From contig NC_057371.1 in assembly GCF_016906535.1 (NCBI RefSeq), forward strand, positions 558,001 through 622,000: a stretch of DNA of 64,000 bases. The letters run 5' to 3'. The notes beneath the pieces are model-generated. The model was not told the origin of the DNA. It searched no databases and saw only the letters and a program-made list of their open reading frames with translations. Positions 24,993 to 36,011 of this stretch are shown here, in pieces. The DNA comes from Rhizoctonia solani. Taxonomy: Eukaryota; Basidiomycota; Agaricomycetes; Cantharellales; Ceratobasidiaceae. Position 1 is the stretch's first letter; the number at the start of each line of letters is the position of its first letter. Both the position numbers and the translations under genes were made by a program.

Positions 24993-26430
24993 TCATTTTG
25001 AGTGCGCATATGTTTCCTCGAGCCGAGACTTCACGTAATCCCCGGCGATGATGGGCTCGTAACGTGCAGGTCGATTCGCGGAGATGCATGACGGAAGCAC
25101 CTGTAAGATAGATGTGATAGAGTGCGCTGGGTTCTCAGTAAAAATACTTACCTCGAGCTTTACATCGTAATCCGTACCAAAAAACAATGGTATTGAGTAT
25201 CGTCGAACTCCTGACCTATTGATGGCACGGTGAACAGTAGATTTGAATATATCATCTGATGTATATGCGCTAAGCAAGATGTTGACTCTTATGGGAGAAT
25301 AGAATTACTTGTCCACCTCGAAAGCTGATCGGCAATACTATACGGATGGGTTAGTCAGTCACTTGCTACTTGAGTATTATATGTATACCTACTTGATGAC
25401 AAAAGTGCCGGGTATGGGCTTCGCGTCTATCCACTGGCCAGAGGTATTCAACACTTGAAGTGCGGAAATTTCATCTTGCCATAAAATAGTAAAGCACTGA
25501 AGCAGGTAAGAGAACGCACGATTCATCGGCAAGAGTTCTAACCTCGTAGCTATGCCTCAAATTAGCGTCGCTCAAACTACCTATAATGTAAAGAGGACTT
25601 ACTCAGTATGTGCTCCGATCCCTTGTACTCGATCGTCCACCACTCCAGTCTGAGGCGGGTAATGCAATATGCGCATTATCGCCGCGGCGGTTTTAACCTA
25701 TGGTTGAAGTGCGATGGATTGAGAATTTAGTACTTATGAATGTTCCTTACCTTATCAGCAAAGAAATCTTCCGGCAAGTTTAATGCTAATGCAAATGCAG
25801 GGAAAAGTTTCAATCCAAGTCCAATAATTTCTTGGCTAGTCGTAAGGGTATGGTTACGTCGAACCTCGAAGCAAATACTCCTGGACCTACTAGTACTTCA
25901 GTACCGCCTGTTGGAACCCGGGCATTAAATCTTCGGACGGCCATACATTGGACCCGCTCATGGAACTATTTGAAGAAACATCGATTTCCGGCCCAATGTC
26001 AAAGCACTCATGAAGATCACCTCGATTTTCTGGGTTGGTATTCTCGCCTAGCAAAGGAGTATAGCCTTTGAAGTTGGGGCTCTTGTGAACGTCAAGCTAA
26101 CAAGAAAGTAGGTCAATCCCACCCAAAGTATTTATATGTGGGAGACTAAGGGTCTTTCCTGTCCTTACCTTCATCTTCTCTTCCAGAGACAAATCGAAGA
26201 AATGGTGAGCAGCCTCCACAGTGGCTCGGATCACGCTTTCATCAACACCATGGTTTTTCACTACCAAGAGGCTGAGTCGGGATCCAGGATAAAAGTTTAT
26301 AGTGCGCACCATAAAAAAATCCGACGTGAATACAGGCTTCTCTAATTGCGCTTGCAACCTGGGCTTTACTATCGGCATCGCCCGATAGACCCGAAATATC
26401 ACTGGCCATGAATATTCCGAATGTCAGCAT
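24993..26430 (-). CDS. 2-oxoglutarate/Fe(II)-dependent oxygenase, isopenicillin N synthase-like
   Basis: Soluble non-haem iron oxygenase. The N-terminal DIOX_N part reads AIREACIHVGFFY joined to VKNHGVDESV. Iron ligands: His and Asp of the HTDYECFTIL motif, and the distal His in KSTVHRAINRSG; RYSIPLFF holds the Arg that binds 2-oxoglutarate. Eight or more small introns are supported; the HTD motif is created only through a 7-nt exon at 25543-25549. Other joins include WT to NDIFKST through an acceptor at ATCAG. The start at 26430 (MLTFGIFMASDIS) is the first ATG in frame; 26409 is an alternative with better context. The substrate is unknown: fungal members act in secondary metabolism, gibberellin-like or antibiotic-like pathways, but no cluster is evident here. 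Confidence 0.9.
25543..25549 (-). other. 7-nt microexon completing the HxD iron-binding motif
   Basis: CTACGAG on the minus strand, flanked by ATAG upstream and GTTAGA downstream. Introns are 53 nt (25550-25602) and 46 nt (25497-25542). Joined, the codons read His-Thr-Asp-Tyr-Glu-Cys-Phe-Thr-Ile-Leu, the family motif. Confidence 0.8.
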
Positions 26431-27798
26431 CGTACTATTTCCCTAAGATTTGATGGATTACATGACCGGGATCGATTCAAACGGACGAATCGGCTGGGTT
26501 GCTAGCGATAGTAGATTGATCTGGGACATGGTTGGCGCGGATATGATGGGTGGAGGAATGTCGAATATCGATCACGTGAAGAAGTCCACTCTTGGTCTCA
26601 CCTTCCACCCACCTCTTACCATAAATTACTAGAACTGGGCCTGAAGCTTCCCAAAGTTAAGAATCTTGTTCAAGATATTATCTAGTTAAACGTACGACCC
26701 ACTTCTACTCTGTTATGGATGTGAAATCGAATCGCACCCCGCTTTGCCGACCTTTAGAAGATACCCTATCGCCGGTCCTTTCGAGCGGTGTTTCCGAAAA
26801 TAGTCAATTGGAAGAGTTTGGATCCGTATCAATCAAAAGAGGTATATCTGCCATTGTGTCTATGCGTTGCTACGAGCCTATTCTAGACGGCGAGAAATTA
26901 CTATGACCAAGAGAGTGCTCTGGTCAGCAATACAGACCCGTCTTTCCCAAAGTGAGCGCCATCGAAGTCACTTTCAGAAGGTTAATCTTAACTGTTCGTA
27001 ACTGACAATCCTCCAATCGTGCTAGGAGAACTTAACGAAATTTTAAATGTCAGGTCTTATAACATGCTTTGGCCAACACACTGGCGTCAGCCGGGAACAG
27101 TTGGGGGGCAGCGGTATACGTCTAACATCCGCTATCAATACGCTCAAATCCATCACTGGAAATTTTATAAGGACACATGAAACAAATTGACGCCAAATCG
27201 GAATTATAGACCGTTACCAGTGCCTGGAGTCCTGAAATTGACCAAATCCAATATTATTATCGATGATACCTTTCAGGAAGTGATTTGAAGTCTTTCATCT
27301 AGTCTGTTCTCAATCAGAAGCAGAGTTTGACTTTACAAATGTATGGCTTAGTATCTTAGATCAAAGACTGGGTACCGAGCTTTCGCATTAAGGATAGCCG
27401 ATACACTACCGGAATATCAGCGGCTGGCGGTTATAGCAAGTACTAGGCTTCCATGTGGACGTACAGGGTGTTCGAGGCCTATACATTTTGGCTTGGGTCG
27501 CGTCTCGGAGTAGATAAGTATAATGGCATTGGAAGGATACGGCCTATTATCGCACTCTCTATTGTGTGCTGCATTCATGTCCGAGAGACAATATCCAAGT
27601 GAACCTGACAGCTGTTGGCACTCCCGCTTAAAAATCGCAGTGAGTCATGTTAGAATGATTAAATTGAATTAGTGTAGACCTAATGCATACAACCGACATA
27701 TGCGACCCTCTGTGTGTCGTAACATTTGGCTACCCCTCTATTAAATATATACATACAGTTGAATGAGTCCTAGTGATCACCGTAGGGTCAAGTAAGGC
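26431..27798. other. Intergenic, no gene seen
   Basis: About 1.4 kb with only short frames (for example 26715-26906) that show no motif. Confidence 0.45.
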
Positions 27799-29245
27799 TT
27801 AGTTTCCCCAAAATCCTTCCCAGGCGCGCATATTTTCAACTGAGCCATTTTCTGCCTCAAAGGCCAAAATATCGTCACGAGACTGGATAATCCGAAGCTC
27901 CCTAGTGCGCATCCTCCTTACCCGACGCAAAGGTTCCTTTGAGTCCAGTTCATCGTCGGTGTAGGCGTTTGAAGAGGATGGATCATCCGAAGATTGCGCA
28001 GCCAGAGTCAGTGCATGCTGTTGAGTGCGGCGCAAGACAGCATGTGTTGTGTGGAGTGCACGAGAGGCAGCGGACGATAGCGACGACATTGAGCCAGCGG
28101 TTAGCGATAAACTGCTTGTGTTAGAGTGTTGTGCTTGGTGGAAGTGAGCCATAACTAGGGCGGAGAAGAGGTCCCCGACACCAGAGAAGTAGCCTTTGAT
28201 ACGTGGAACGGCAAGTGCATATACCGCTGGCGCAATCGACGGGTCGTCGTGAGCAGATGATGCAATGCAGAGGATATATTCGTCATTGAGATCGATGGAA
28301 TTAGTGAGTCCATCGGAAGAATAGCTGCTTCCTGCCCGAAGCCCCGCAGCCGTAACCTCGTCAGAAAGACGGCTTCCTTCCCGTACGATCACAGAAGTCA
28401 CAACGACATTTCGAACGCCATGATCAAAGTGTAAAGATCGCAGTGCTGATCGAATTGAGTCTTGGGATGCAAGGTGAATTTGTGTCATGAGTCTGAATGA
28501 CAAAAATCGTGGAAAGGTTGGATACGGTCAGCATCTACTTGAGCTGATTTGATAAGAAATATGACTTACTCGACCTCGAACCAATTCGGTGTGATCACCG
28601 TGGCCAGGGGGAGCAACCGATCACGGTAGACTGGGAGCACATCATTAGCAACGTACATTTTCCCGTCATCCCCCATTACAGCTAAGTTATATAGAATATT
28701 GTAAGTTGTCGTACAAGATTTTTAACTAAGACAAGAGTACTCACGATCAAGTACGAAGAGCAGGTTTGGATTCTTTGCTTTCAAATGAGTAGCAAAATCG
28801 GCTAACGCAGATAATGCTTCGGCACCAGGCACATAGCCTGCATCTACAATTATTATGAATTTATCTCCCATTTAGCAATTCACTCGCCAGAAAGAAGAGC
28901 ATCAGTTTGGGTGAATTCATTCTTCTCCAATATTGTAAATATATCTATGAGTTGGGCCTTGTCGGTTTTCGAACCCCCGTGTGATCGATATCCTGGTGAT
29001 CATATAAGTCTAGTTTTACTCTAATATTGAAGTAATAAGCTCACCAGAATGGTTAGAAAATTGAACAGTATTAATTGCATCCACGTCCCACCCAAGAAGT
29101 TGCAATGGGAAAGTTGCAGCCTTATTACCTAAGATATCGAAACTGCGCTCGAGTGCAATTCATAAGTACGGAAGATATCCACTTTACCTACATATCCATG
29201 AACTACATGTGACTGGATGGATAATGCTCTCTTTGTGGCTTCCAT
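27799..29245 (-). CDS. PDXK: Pyridoxal kinase
   Basis: Phosphorylates pyridoxal, pyridoxine and pyridoxamine in vitamin B6 salvage; cytosolic, ribokinase-like fold. Start at 29245 ([19 protein letters not shown]) joined to [20 protein letters not shown], then [10 protein letters not shown]. The middle exons give [15 protein letters not shown] and [17 protein letters not shown], the conserved ATP/Mg region, followed by ITPNWFEVE. The C-terminal exon carries [19 protein letters not shown], whose GVGD holds the catalytic Asp. Beyond this is a long Ser-rich insert ([18 protein letters not shown]) and a tail ending WEGFWGN, longer than in bacterial enzymes but common in fungi. Six introns of about 50 nt. 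The TAA stop lies about 20 bases inside the 3' flank. It lies 195 bp downstream of the GH30 gene on the same strand, with no functional link expected. Confidence 0.95.
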
Positions 29246-29439
29246 AACCTAGAGACCGTGGGAGTTGAAGTTCACGGGAAAGTTTGGCCGCCACACCGCC
29301 AACTACCAGAGCTGAGTCATATCGAAAAGAAGTTTGATTTTGAATCACGTGATGTCGCATACACAGTATTTGTTGATAAACAAGATCTGCCATTTTCCAT
29401 CGTCTCGAACAAACAAATAAGTCTGGGGTACCGAAAGAC

Positions 29440-31622
29440 TCATGAAGGTGCAAACCACCACAGAGTAGTTACCCCAACTGGGAAAGTATAATTTGCCTGA
29501 GAATGTTGGGCTCAGCAATCAGACTCCAATTAAAGCTATATGCTTCATACCTGAACTCCTCTAAACTCGATTGTAGCCTTGACAGGTTGAGGGTTCCAGC
29601 TCGAGCTTGAGTTATCGTTCCAGTTGAGCACAACAATGCTGTACCTATTCCAGTCTGCACTATTGCTTCGCTTGGTGACGAATGCGTTCACTCGGAGCGC
29701 CCATGATAGGTTTCCGCCAACAGTAACCCCAATTCGCTGACCAATAGGTCCTCCAGGGTCTTTTGGAACTATAGCTCGAGATGCCTGGGCCAAGGAATAG
29801 ACTATGGGATATCAGGCTAAGCCAATCACATAGGTTTAGCTAACTCACACTCCTGGTTAAGTTCGTACGAGCCGTCGGACTTGACTGTTACGATGGCGCG
29901 GCAAGCAGGACTCTTGCAACTATCAGTTCCGGGGAAGGTAGGGCCTCCGCTTTCATTGCTGGCAAAATTCCACTCGAGTGCCGTGCGCGCCCAGTGTTGG
30001 GGAGCGCCAATTGCACTGGAATGCGATTGATATAACCAGAAAAACACAGGAATAACTTATACTTACATATTGTCCATAGTCCACTTGATATCGGACCACC
30101 AGTCACTACCGAAGGAACCTGTGCATTCAGTGAAATAAATCTCCTTATTAGGGTATGCATTATGGAATGTCTCCAGCTGAGATGGGCCCCCGGACGCTAA
30201 AAGAGTACGTGAGCATGCCGAATAAATCACGCGACGGCTAAGTTAGCCTACCGTAACAATGGAACGAAACTCCCGAGAATGCGTTGGGGGCAGCTTTCAT
30301 CTGGGCATGTATTTGGAAAAAGGATGCGTTTTTTAAAAAAGAGAAAAAAATCTTACCAAATCTATAGGATAGCCTCCAGCGTTGTCCCAATTGTGTTCAA
30401 ACCTAATATTTGTGTCAATGGATATCTAGCACTAAAGCTTGGCGCCCTACCCGATAATTTTAACCGAAGAAAACCCATTGTTATTGAGAAGCGGTCGCAA
30501 GGCTTGGCCGATTGCTGCCTCTTGGGAAGCCGACATCTTCGTGGTAGGATAGGTAGGATTTGAATTCTGAGGTTCATTCTAACAATCCAGAAAAAGCATG
30601 CTTCAGGCTGTGATATGTAGATAAGATGGAATAGACCAAAACTACCTGTGGATTGATTGCGTAAACAGGGAAACCCCTTGCGGAGAGCTGCTGTACAGTC
30701 TTGAACAGATATTGTGCATCTACCAGAAGTGTGAATCACACCGTCGGATGCTGGGGGTATCCGGTCTTACAGACGCCATTGTACTGGGCTTGCAGCTCAC
30801 CCCCGCTCATGGTTCCGCCCGACTTCATCCAAGCAGGCTAATCACATCGGTAAATTAATGATCGTACAGCGATGGAGGTCCTTACCGGAGACCAGGGTAG
30901 CACATAAAGTTTAATCTTAGGATTGATGGAGTAAATATCCTTCAGCACGGACCACAGGTATGAAGGCGCATTATCGAGTGAGAACGAAGAAAGAGTAGTG
31001 TCCCCAGACTTGTCGTCAAAGCTATATGCTATTTCAATGATGCCTTGTAAATCGTCCCAGATGTAGAGTTGCCGTACTTACCCTTCGCAGAGAAATCCGA
31101 GGCGCCAAGATTCAAGCGCAGAACTCCAAAACCCGCAGTCGCAGCTCCGTCCGTAACTATTATATAGGGGGCAATTATTGAACTAGAATTTGTGTAATTA
31201 AGGGGCATGCTTGCCGTCAAATAGTTTGTTAAGTAGGGCCCAGTAATTGGCCGAGTTTTTGGTCTTCAGGTTATTGAACACCAAGGCCGACGAATCGGCT
31301 AATCAATACTTCAGAATTGGGTTTACGGAAATCCCAACCACAAATACTCACTAAGTGTAGCACCAAACCCGTCCATCTGCTGATAGACTGTACCATCGTT
31401 CACAACAATGTCGGCATCGCCAATCGCTCCCTTGGTCACAAAGTTGACCAATGGATCACTGGTTCTTGTCAACAACTTAGAACGGTCCCATGTCGTTTGC
31501 CACTACAATGTAATAAGCCTTGGCGATAGCAGAATAGAGGTATTACGAACTATATCATATATAGTCTGAGCAGCAGACAGGTGCAAAAGCCCAGAGGCGA
31601 CGCCGAGGAAGATCAATCGCAT
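29440..31622 (-). CDS. GH30 family glycoside hydrolase (beta-1,6-glucanase-like), secreted
   Basis: Start at 31622 gives a signal peptide (RLIFLGVASGLLHLSAAQT). Typical order: QMDGFGATLTDSSALV, FGVLRLNLGASDFS, YVLPWSPPAWMKSGGT, the acid/base Glu in INPQ joined to NEPQNSNPTYPTTK across an intron, and the nucleophile Glu in EIYFTECTGS near 30110. The C-terminal beta-domain ends YTFPVGVTTLWWFAPS in a last exon that begins right after an acceptor at about 29497. Fungal GH30 members cleave beta-1,6-glucan, as in fungal or oomycete walls; glucosylceramidase activity is another possibility in the wider family. About ten short introns. Length (about 480 residues) is normal. Neighbour to pyridoxal kinase in tandem, probably by chance. 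Confidence 0.92.
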
Positions 31623-33944
31623 GGGGGTGAGGGGATTATGAAAAAGATAGCTTGATATAGCCCTTCGCGTTTTCACGATAGGTTTTATAGTCAACGGAGC
31701 TTGATATTCCCGATGCAACCCAAGCTGCGAGCATTCCTAACAGAATCGAGAGCGGGAAATTCGTCGTTCTTCGGTATGAGCATATTGCGCACAACATGGG
31801 GTATGCAGCCGAGGCATATCCCCCATGTGCTCACAACCCATCGCGGATTACTTCCTGGAACCGGGTGTCTCGGGAGGCATGTGCAGCAATACAGTGTTGA
31901 TATCTAATGAGCTGTCTGTTTCCTATCTGAGCAGAAAATCAGAATTAGAATAATGGAGGTTCATTCCCCGGGTGAAGCGGTAGCCCACCTGAGCCTGGTG
32001 CCGGCTAGTCGCCTTGGTTCGAGAAATCGCGTCAGTGAGTCTATCGCACGATGGCTTGATCAAATTTGAGCTGGGCTTATACCTTTATGCCCGATCAGGC
32101 AAAATACCTTCGCCTTGATAGTAGACTGAGGCTAAGCGACAGTGGTCCCTACGGCTACTAATGGCCATTGTCAGCATACAAATCCGTAATTATGATATCA
32201 TAAAAGCAGAAAATACTCCAGAATATAGGACATGGCCGTCCCCGAGTGGTTGTTGTTGGCCGCAAGTTAAAGCTGATGGAGGCAAACCGGCAAACTCACC
32301 TTAGTGAGAAAATGCAAATGGGCCCCCGAGTCGACCGAACATTGGGCTTCTTTGATCGACAATCCTACCTGGGTAATTCGCTTCTGGTAGAAAATTGCTC
32401 CGGGTCATAAACAGTATGGCCATCATGCAAAATCGCGCGCTTCAAGGCAGCAGATGCTTAATTTGTAAACCTTAAGCCTATCCGTAGGGAATAGAGGGTC
32501 ACGCAAGTTTGAATTATGACCGAACGTAGAAGAGTATCTCGGAACTCGGGTACCAGAGCCAATAGGAGAAAATCACAATCGCCATTAAACGAGTGGGACT
32601 ATCCTGAATAGTAATAGACGATTGAAGGTAGGCTCATCGACCCTGGGTACGCTATACTAGGTGGCATGGAAGGCGCCTGATCAGCGAAATAATTCGCAAC
32701 CCGCCAAGATTCAGCGGTGATATCCCAAGGAAAGAGGAAGCTTCGAAGAAGGGCATGTTTTCATGCGTTATTACCTATCGCACTCGTCATGTGGTTGATT
32801 TTCGAAGTCGAGAACACGCAAGGAATACCCGCGCCGTAGAGTGCCAAGCTAGAAAGAAACCGCGTGACGCTGGTGTTCCCACATAAATTGTCCCAGAAGT
32901 CGTTCATATTGGATATGAGTTAATATATGGGTGTAATCCGTTCGTGTTGGTGTCTTTGGATATCTCGAGCCAACAGGCGATAGTGAATTCGCTAATATTG
33001 TATCGTAGAAAATGATCACCTGGTTATGCCGCCAATGATAAATAAGGTGTACTCAAACTGGTCTCACAATTGAGATATCAAGACGACTGTAGAGGCAGGT
33101 TGCATATTGGCGTTCTCAGGACCTGCCCTCGGTCAGATGGCCGTCGAGGGTACGATGATTAAATGATTGCGTGATACATCAGATATTAATCCGGCTATAC
33201 AAGCCGAAGTGCTATAGTAATCGAAGTTACAGAAGCAGTTTACGTAGTGATTTGTCCTAAGAGGCTCGACTAGACGACTGTCGGTGCAAATTTTGGGCGT
33301 CGGCTATACGTGGTGGCCCACGGTCCAATTGGCCAGCGGATCAGCATCGACATCGATAAATTATCAAATTGACCGCTTCGCCGTTGGGACTGGACCTATT
33401 TAGCGTACTTCCGTCCCAGTTTGGCCCGCCGCAATTCAACCATATGCCAAGAATAAAAGGGACTGTGCCTATTCCGTAAAAGTACCCTGGCTAAGCGTAC
33501 GTCCTATATGCTTACAACTCAGCGAGTTCCAAATCCGCGATCCAAATCAGAGCTAACTAGCTGCTGGTTTATTGAAGTATTAGGATTACTTGGGAATAGG
33601 TGAGTGCATTCAACCTGCCGTTTACCTCGTTTCTCCTACATTCGTCAGTCAGAGAGTGTGTAGGCGAGCTTGTTCGCTTCATCTCTTAGCTTAATCAATC
33701 AATCCATGGGATTGACACATTTCATATTTGCGAAACGCGTCAATGTCATACTATCAAGAATGACAGATAGAATTATTTGACGTTCTGAGCTCAGGATGAT
33801 GTTCTCATCGGGTCAAATAGGGTTTCAATGTTTTCGTTTCAGACAGTAATCCATTCAGACTTATTTACCCTTGGGCTAGTTTTCATTCTATATAAGAGCA
33901 GAAAGAGACACAACCTCATTCTTCATTCCCTTGTCCGTCACAGT
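31623..33944. other. Long intergenic region, no gene seen
   Basis: About 2.3 kb. It contains the GH30 upstream flank on the left and, on the right, the promoter of the small secreted gene (TATATAA at 33889-33895). Otherwise only short frames without motifs. Confidence 0.45.
33889..33895 (+). promoter_or_regulatory. TATA box of the small secreted protein gene
   Basis: TATATAA 50 nt upstream of the ATG at 33945. Confidence 0.5.
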
Positions 33945-34675
33945 ATGCTCCATATCACTTCCGGTCTCGTCACCCTCCTTGCTGCGTCCACGTTCGTTGC
34001 GGCAGCTCGTCTGCGTGATGGCCAATATAAGATCTCTTACTCTCCCGCTCCATGTGGCATAGAGACCAAGCACTTTCTCCATCTCACCGGACGTGCGGTC
34101 AACGCTACTTTCAACCCCATTCCTGAGTCACAAGCACAGATTGTGAGCCATGTTCTAACTGGTTGTCAGTGTTGTCTGATTGCTAACTCTATCGGCGACA
34201 GTGGACTGTGACCACTAGTGCCACCGACTCCACATGGCGTGAGATTCAAAGTGAAACATATCGCGGAATCTCTTTGGGATACCCAACGGCCAAAAGTGAT
34301 ATCCGAGTCAGAGGAATAGACGAAAATTCCAAGGACTTTTATTACTTCAACATGGTTGACAATGAAGGTCTAAAGGAAGGATATTACTAGTAAGTCTCGG
34401 TCATCCAAGCAATCTTCTTTTACTGACGTGCTTTATTATTATTATTATTATTTTAGTGTATTCCCGTATACCTCCCGGGATATTGTTGTCAACGGCGATT
34501 CTCGCATTGAGTCCCGAAATCGATTTGCAAGTCCTGTTTTCTATATCATAAACACACCATCCGACTTACGAACATTCTTTTCCAGGCTTACCTCCGTGGT
34601 AACATAACCCAACTTCCGATGCTTCCTTTGCTGTTCACCCCAGTCACCTCTGTGCAGGTCTCGGCTGAAGCTTAG
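33945..34675 (+). CDS. Small secreted protein, paralogue of the gene at 52298-53141; beta-trefoil-like guess
   Basis: Signal peptide (ITSGLVTLLAASTFVAAA) then RLRDGQYKISYSP. Four exons: 33945-34149, 34202-34389 (begins WTVTTSATDSTW), 34457-34526, and 34586-34675 (begins AYLRGNITQLPM). The last intron (34527-34585) starts with GC. The paralogue at 52.3-53.1 kb has the same layout: DGTYRI after the signal, exon 2 starting W-E-V, a LGYP then V-x-VRG block, and a last exon starting AFLRPNTTV. The DG-x-Y-x-I start and W-x-V repeat recall short beta-trefoil proteins such as ricin-B-type lectins or mycocypin-like inhibitors, but I cannot confirm a family. If the last intron is retained, the protein ends after RLTSVVT instead. 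Function unknown. Confidence 0.72.
34433..34453 (+). repeat. (TTA)n microsatellite inside an intron, next to the 3' splice site
   Basis: About seven TTA units directly before TTTTAG, the acceptor of the second intron of the small secreted gene. Confidence 0.85.
34527..34585 (+). other. GC-AG intron in the small secreted gene
   Basis: 59 nt, donor GCAAGT, acceptor TTCCAG, phase 0. The paralogue has a GT-AG intron at the equivalent place and phase; both next exons begin Ala-(Tyr/Phe)-Leu-Arg. The frame stays open if the intron is retained, so transcript support is needed. Confidence 0.65.
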
Positions 34676-35348
34676 CTGCCTTCACCTGGGCTTGAAGCCA
34701 GCATCTTATTAGCGCTGTGTTCTGCTTTGTTTCGTGTAGTCTTGCTTCAATGTTGTACTGGTCGCACGCACTAATTATGATAACATATGACTTTTTCTAC
34801 TTTGGTCTATCTCAGAGCTGAGAAATATGAATCTTGGAAAGTCCAACATTTCACACACTTTGTCCATCTAGGGACTTAAGGTGAAATCGGAGAATATACC
34901 TTCACACCACATGTAAAGTTACCTTGGATAAGCCTGTGGTTTGTATCATGCAATTTAACAACAGATTATTTGATCTCTACACAACCAAATTGTATATGAC
35001 TACCTTGGAATAATGCCGATGGCCGTATTATGTATTATCCGAGCTCGAAGTATATTTGTTGATCCCATTGTTATTGGCCCAGCGATGGTGGTGGTTATTG
35101 GTTTCCGGGAGACGTGGGCCATGTGTGGCTACGACACCCGGCACACATGGGCCCATCCCCTTGTTTCTCTCTGTATGATGTCAAGCAATAATGTTATGTT
35201 CAATGCGCTGTGACCGTATCTCGTGTAGTATATAAGCCCCCAGTCTGGGAATACAAGCACTGTCATCTTGTTTCCCCATTCGCTTACCCAGTGCAAGGTA
35301 CATTTAAAGTTAATTGTGAGATGATTTACTCATGATTATCTTACAGTT
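34676..35348. other. Intergenic with a 5' UTR intron of the next gene
   Basis: Holds an imperfect hairpin (35114-35127 with 35142-35156), a TATATAA box at 35229-35235, and a 49-nt GT-AG intron at 35298-35346 that ends three bases before the next start codon. Confidence 0.5.
35229..35235 (+). promoter_or_regulatory. TATA box of the Ser/Pro-rich gene
   Basis: TATATAA about 120 nt before the ATG; about 70 nt once the UTR intron is removed. Confidence 0.5.
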
Positions 35349-36011
35349 ATGGCTTCCCGTTTCAATCAGCTCTCTCCTGTTCCTAAAAGCCCAGGCATAT
35401 CGGTGGCCAACCAAGGTAGGCTCTGCTATTGTGACGAATGCACTCCTTCCTTTGTGTCTACCGTATCTACCGTGTCTGAAGTTTCTGCCGTACCTGAAGT
35501 CTCTACTGTGTCTAATATCTCTGCTACCCACCGGCCCTTGGAGATTGACAGCTGGGAGGGCTATGAAGCAAGTGAGGCTGTAATTCCGGATACACCACAA
35601 TATTTGCCCCCCTTTAGATTCTCAACCGATATCTCCTTAATCGAGCTGAACGCTCGCAAGCATAACAACCAAGCTTCGGCTGAAGGGTCTGTTGGACCTG
35701 ACAGGCGAAAACCTTATAGTTCTCGTTCTCGTGGCAGCAACTCACGCACACAGCCTATGTCCCACATCGTCTTTGGCGTGGCTGCTCGTTCACCAGGTGT
35801 TCCTCGGCGCAAAACAAATCCCAAGGCCGCAACTAGTGTGTCCGTGGACAACTCCAATCACAAAGAGTCTACCGTTCTCCCTCCCCATCCTCCGCCCCGT
35901 GAGGTTTCAGCTCGTGCCAAGCTGCAACCGGTTAAGCGAACTAATTCGGACTATAATAAGACCCCACTTCCAGCTATTCCGCTTGGTCCTCCCAACCGCA
36001 ACCGCCAATGA
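35349..36011 (+). CDS. Ser/Pro-rich hypothetical protein with Val-Ser repeats
   Basis: A single 220-residue open frame without introns in the coding part. It starts MASRFNQLSPVPKSPGISVA, has a CYCDEC cysteine cluster, then an imperfect repeat (STVSTVSEVSAVPEVSTVS), an acidic patch and a long basic, Pro/Ser/Arg-rich tail (SSRSRGSNSRTQPM, LPPHPPPREVSARAK) ending PPNRNRQ. No signal peptide, membrane segment or known domain. Predicted disordered by composition. TATA box, UTR intron ending 3 nt before the ATG, and codon use support a real gene. Probably lineage-specific; no function proposed. Confidence 0.65.
   Translation: MASRFNQLSPVPKSPGISVANQGRLCYCDECTPSFVSTVSTVSEVSAVPEVSTVSNISATHRPLEIDSWEGYEASEAVIPDTPQYLPPFRFSTDISLIELNARKHNNQASAEGSVGPDRRKPYSSRSRGSNSRTQPMSHIVFGVAARSPGVPRRKTNPKAATSVSVDNSNHKESTVLPPHPPPREVSARAKLQPVKRTNSDYNKTPLPAIPLGPPNRNRQ

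Noticed and set aside
20939..26430. Possible biosynthetic cluster (P450 and 2OG oxygenase)
   Set aside because: No polyketide, peptide or terpene core enzyme, transporter or regulator nearby, and a 2-kb gap between the two.
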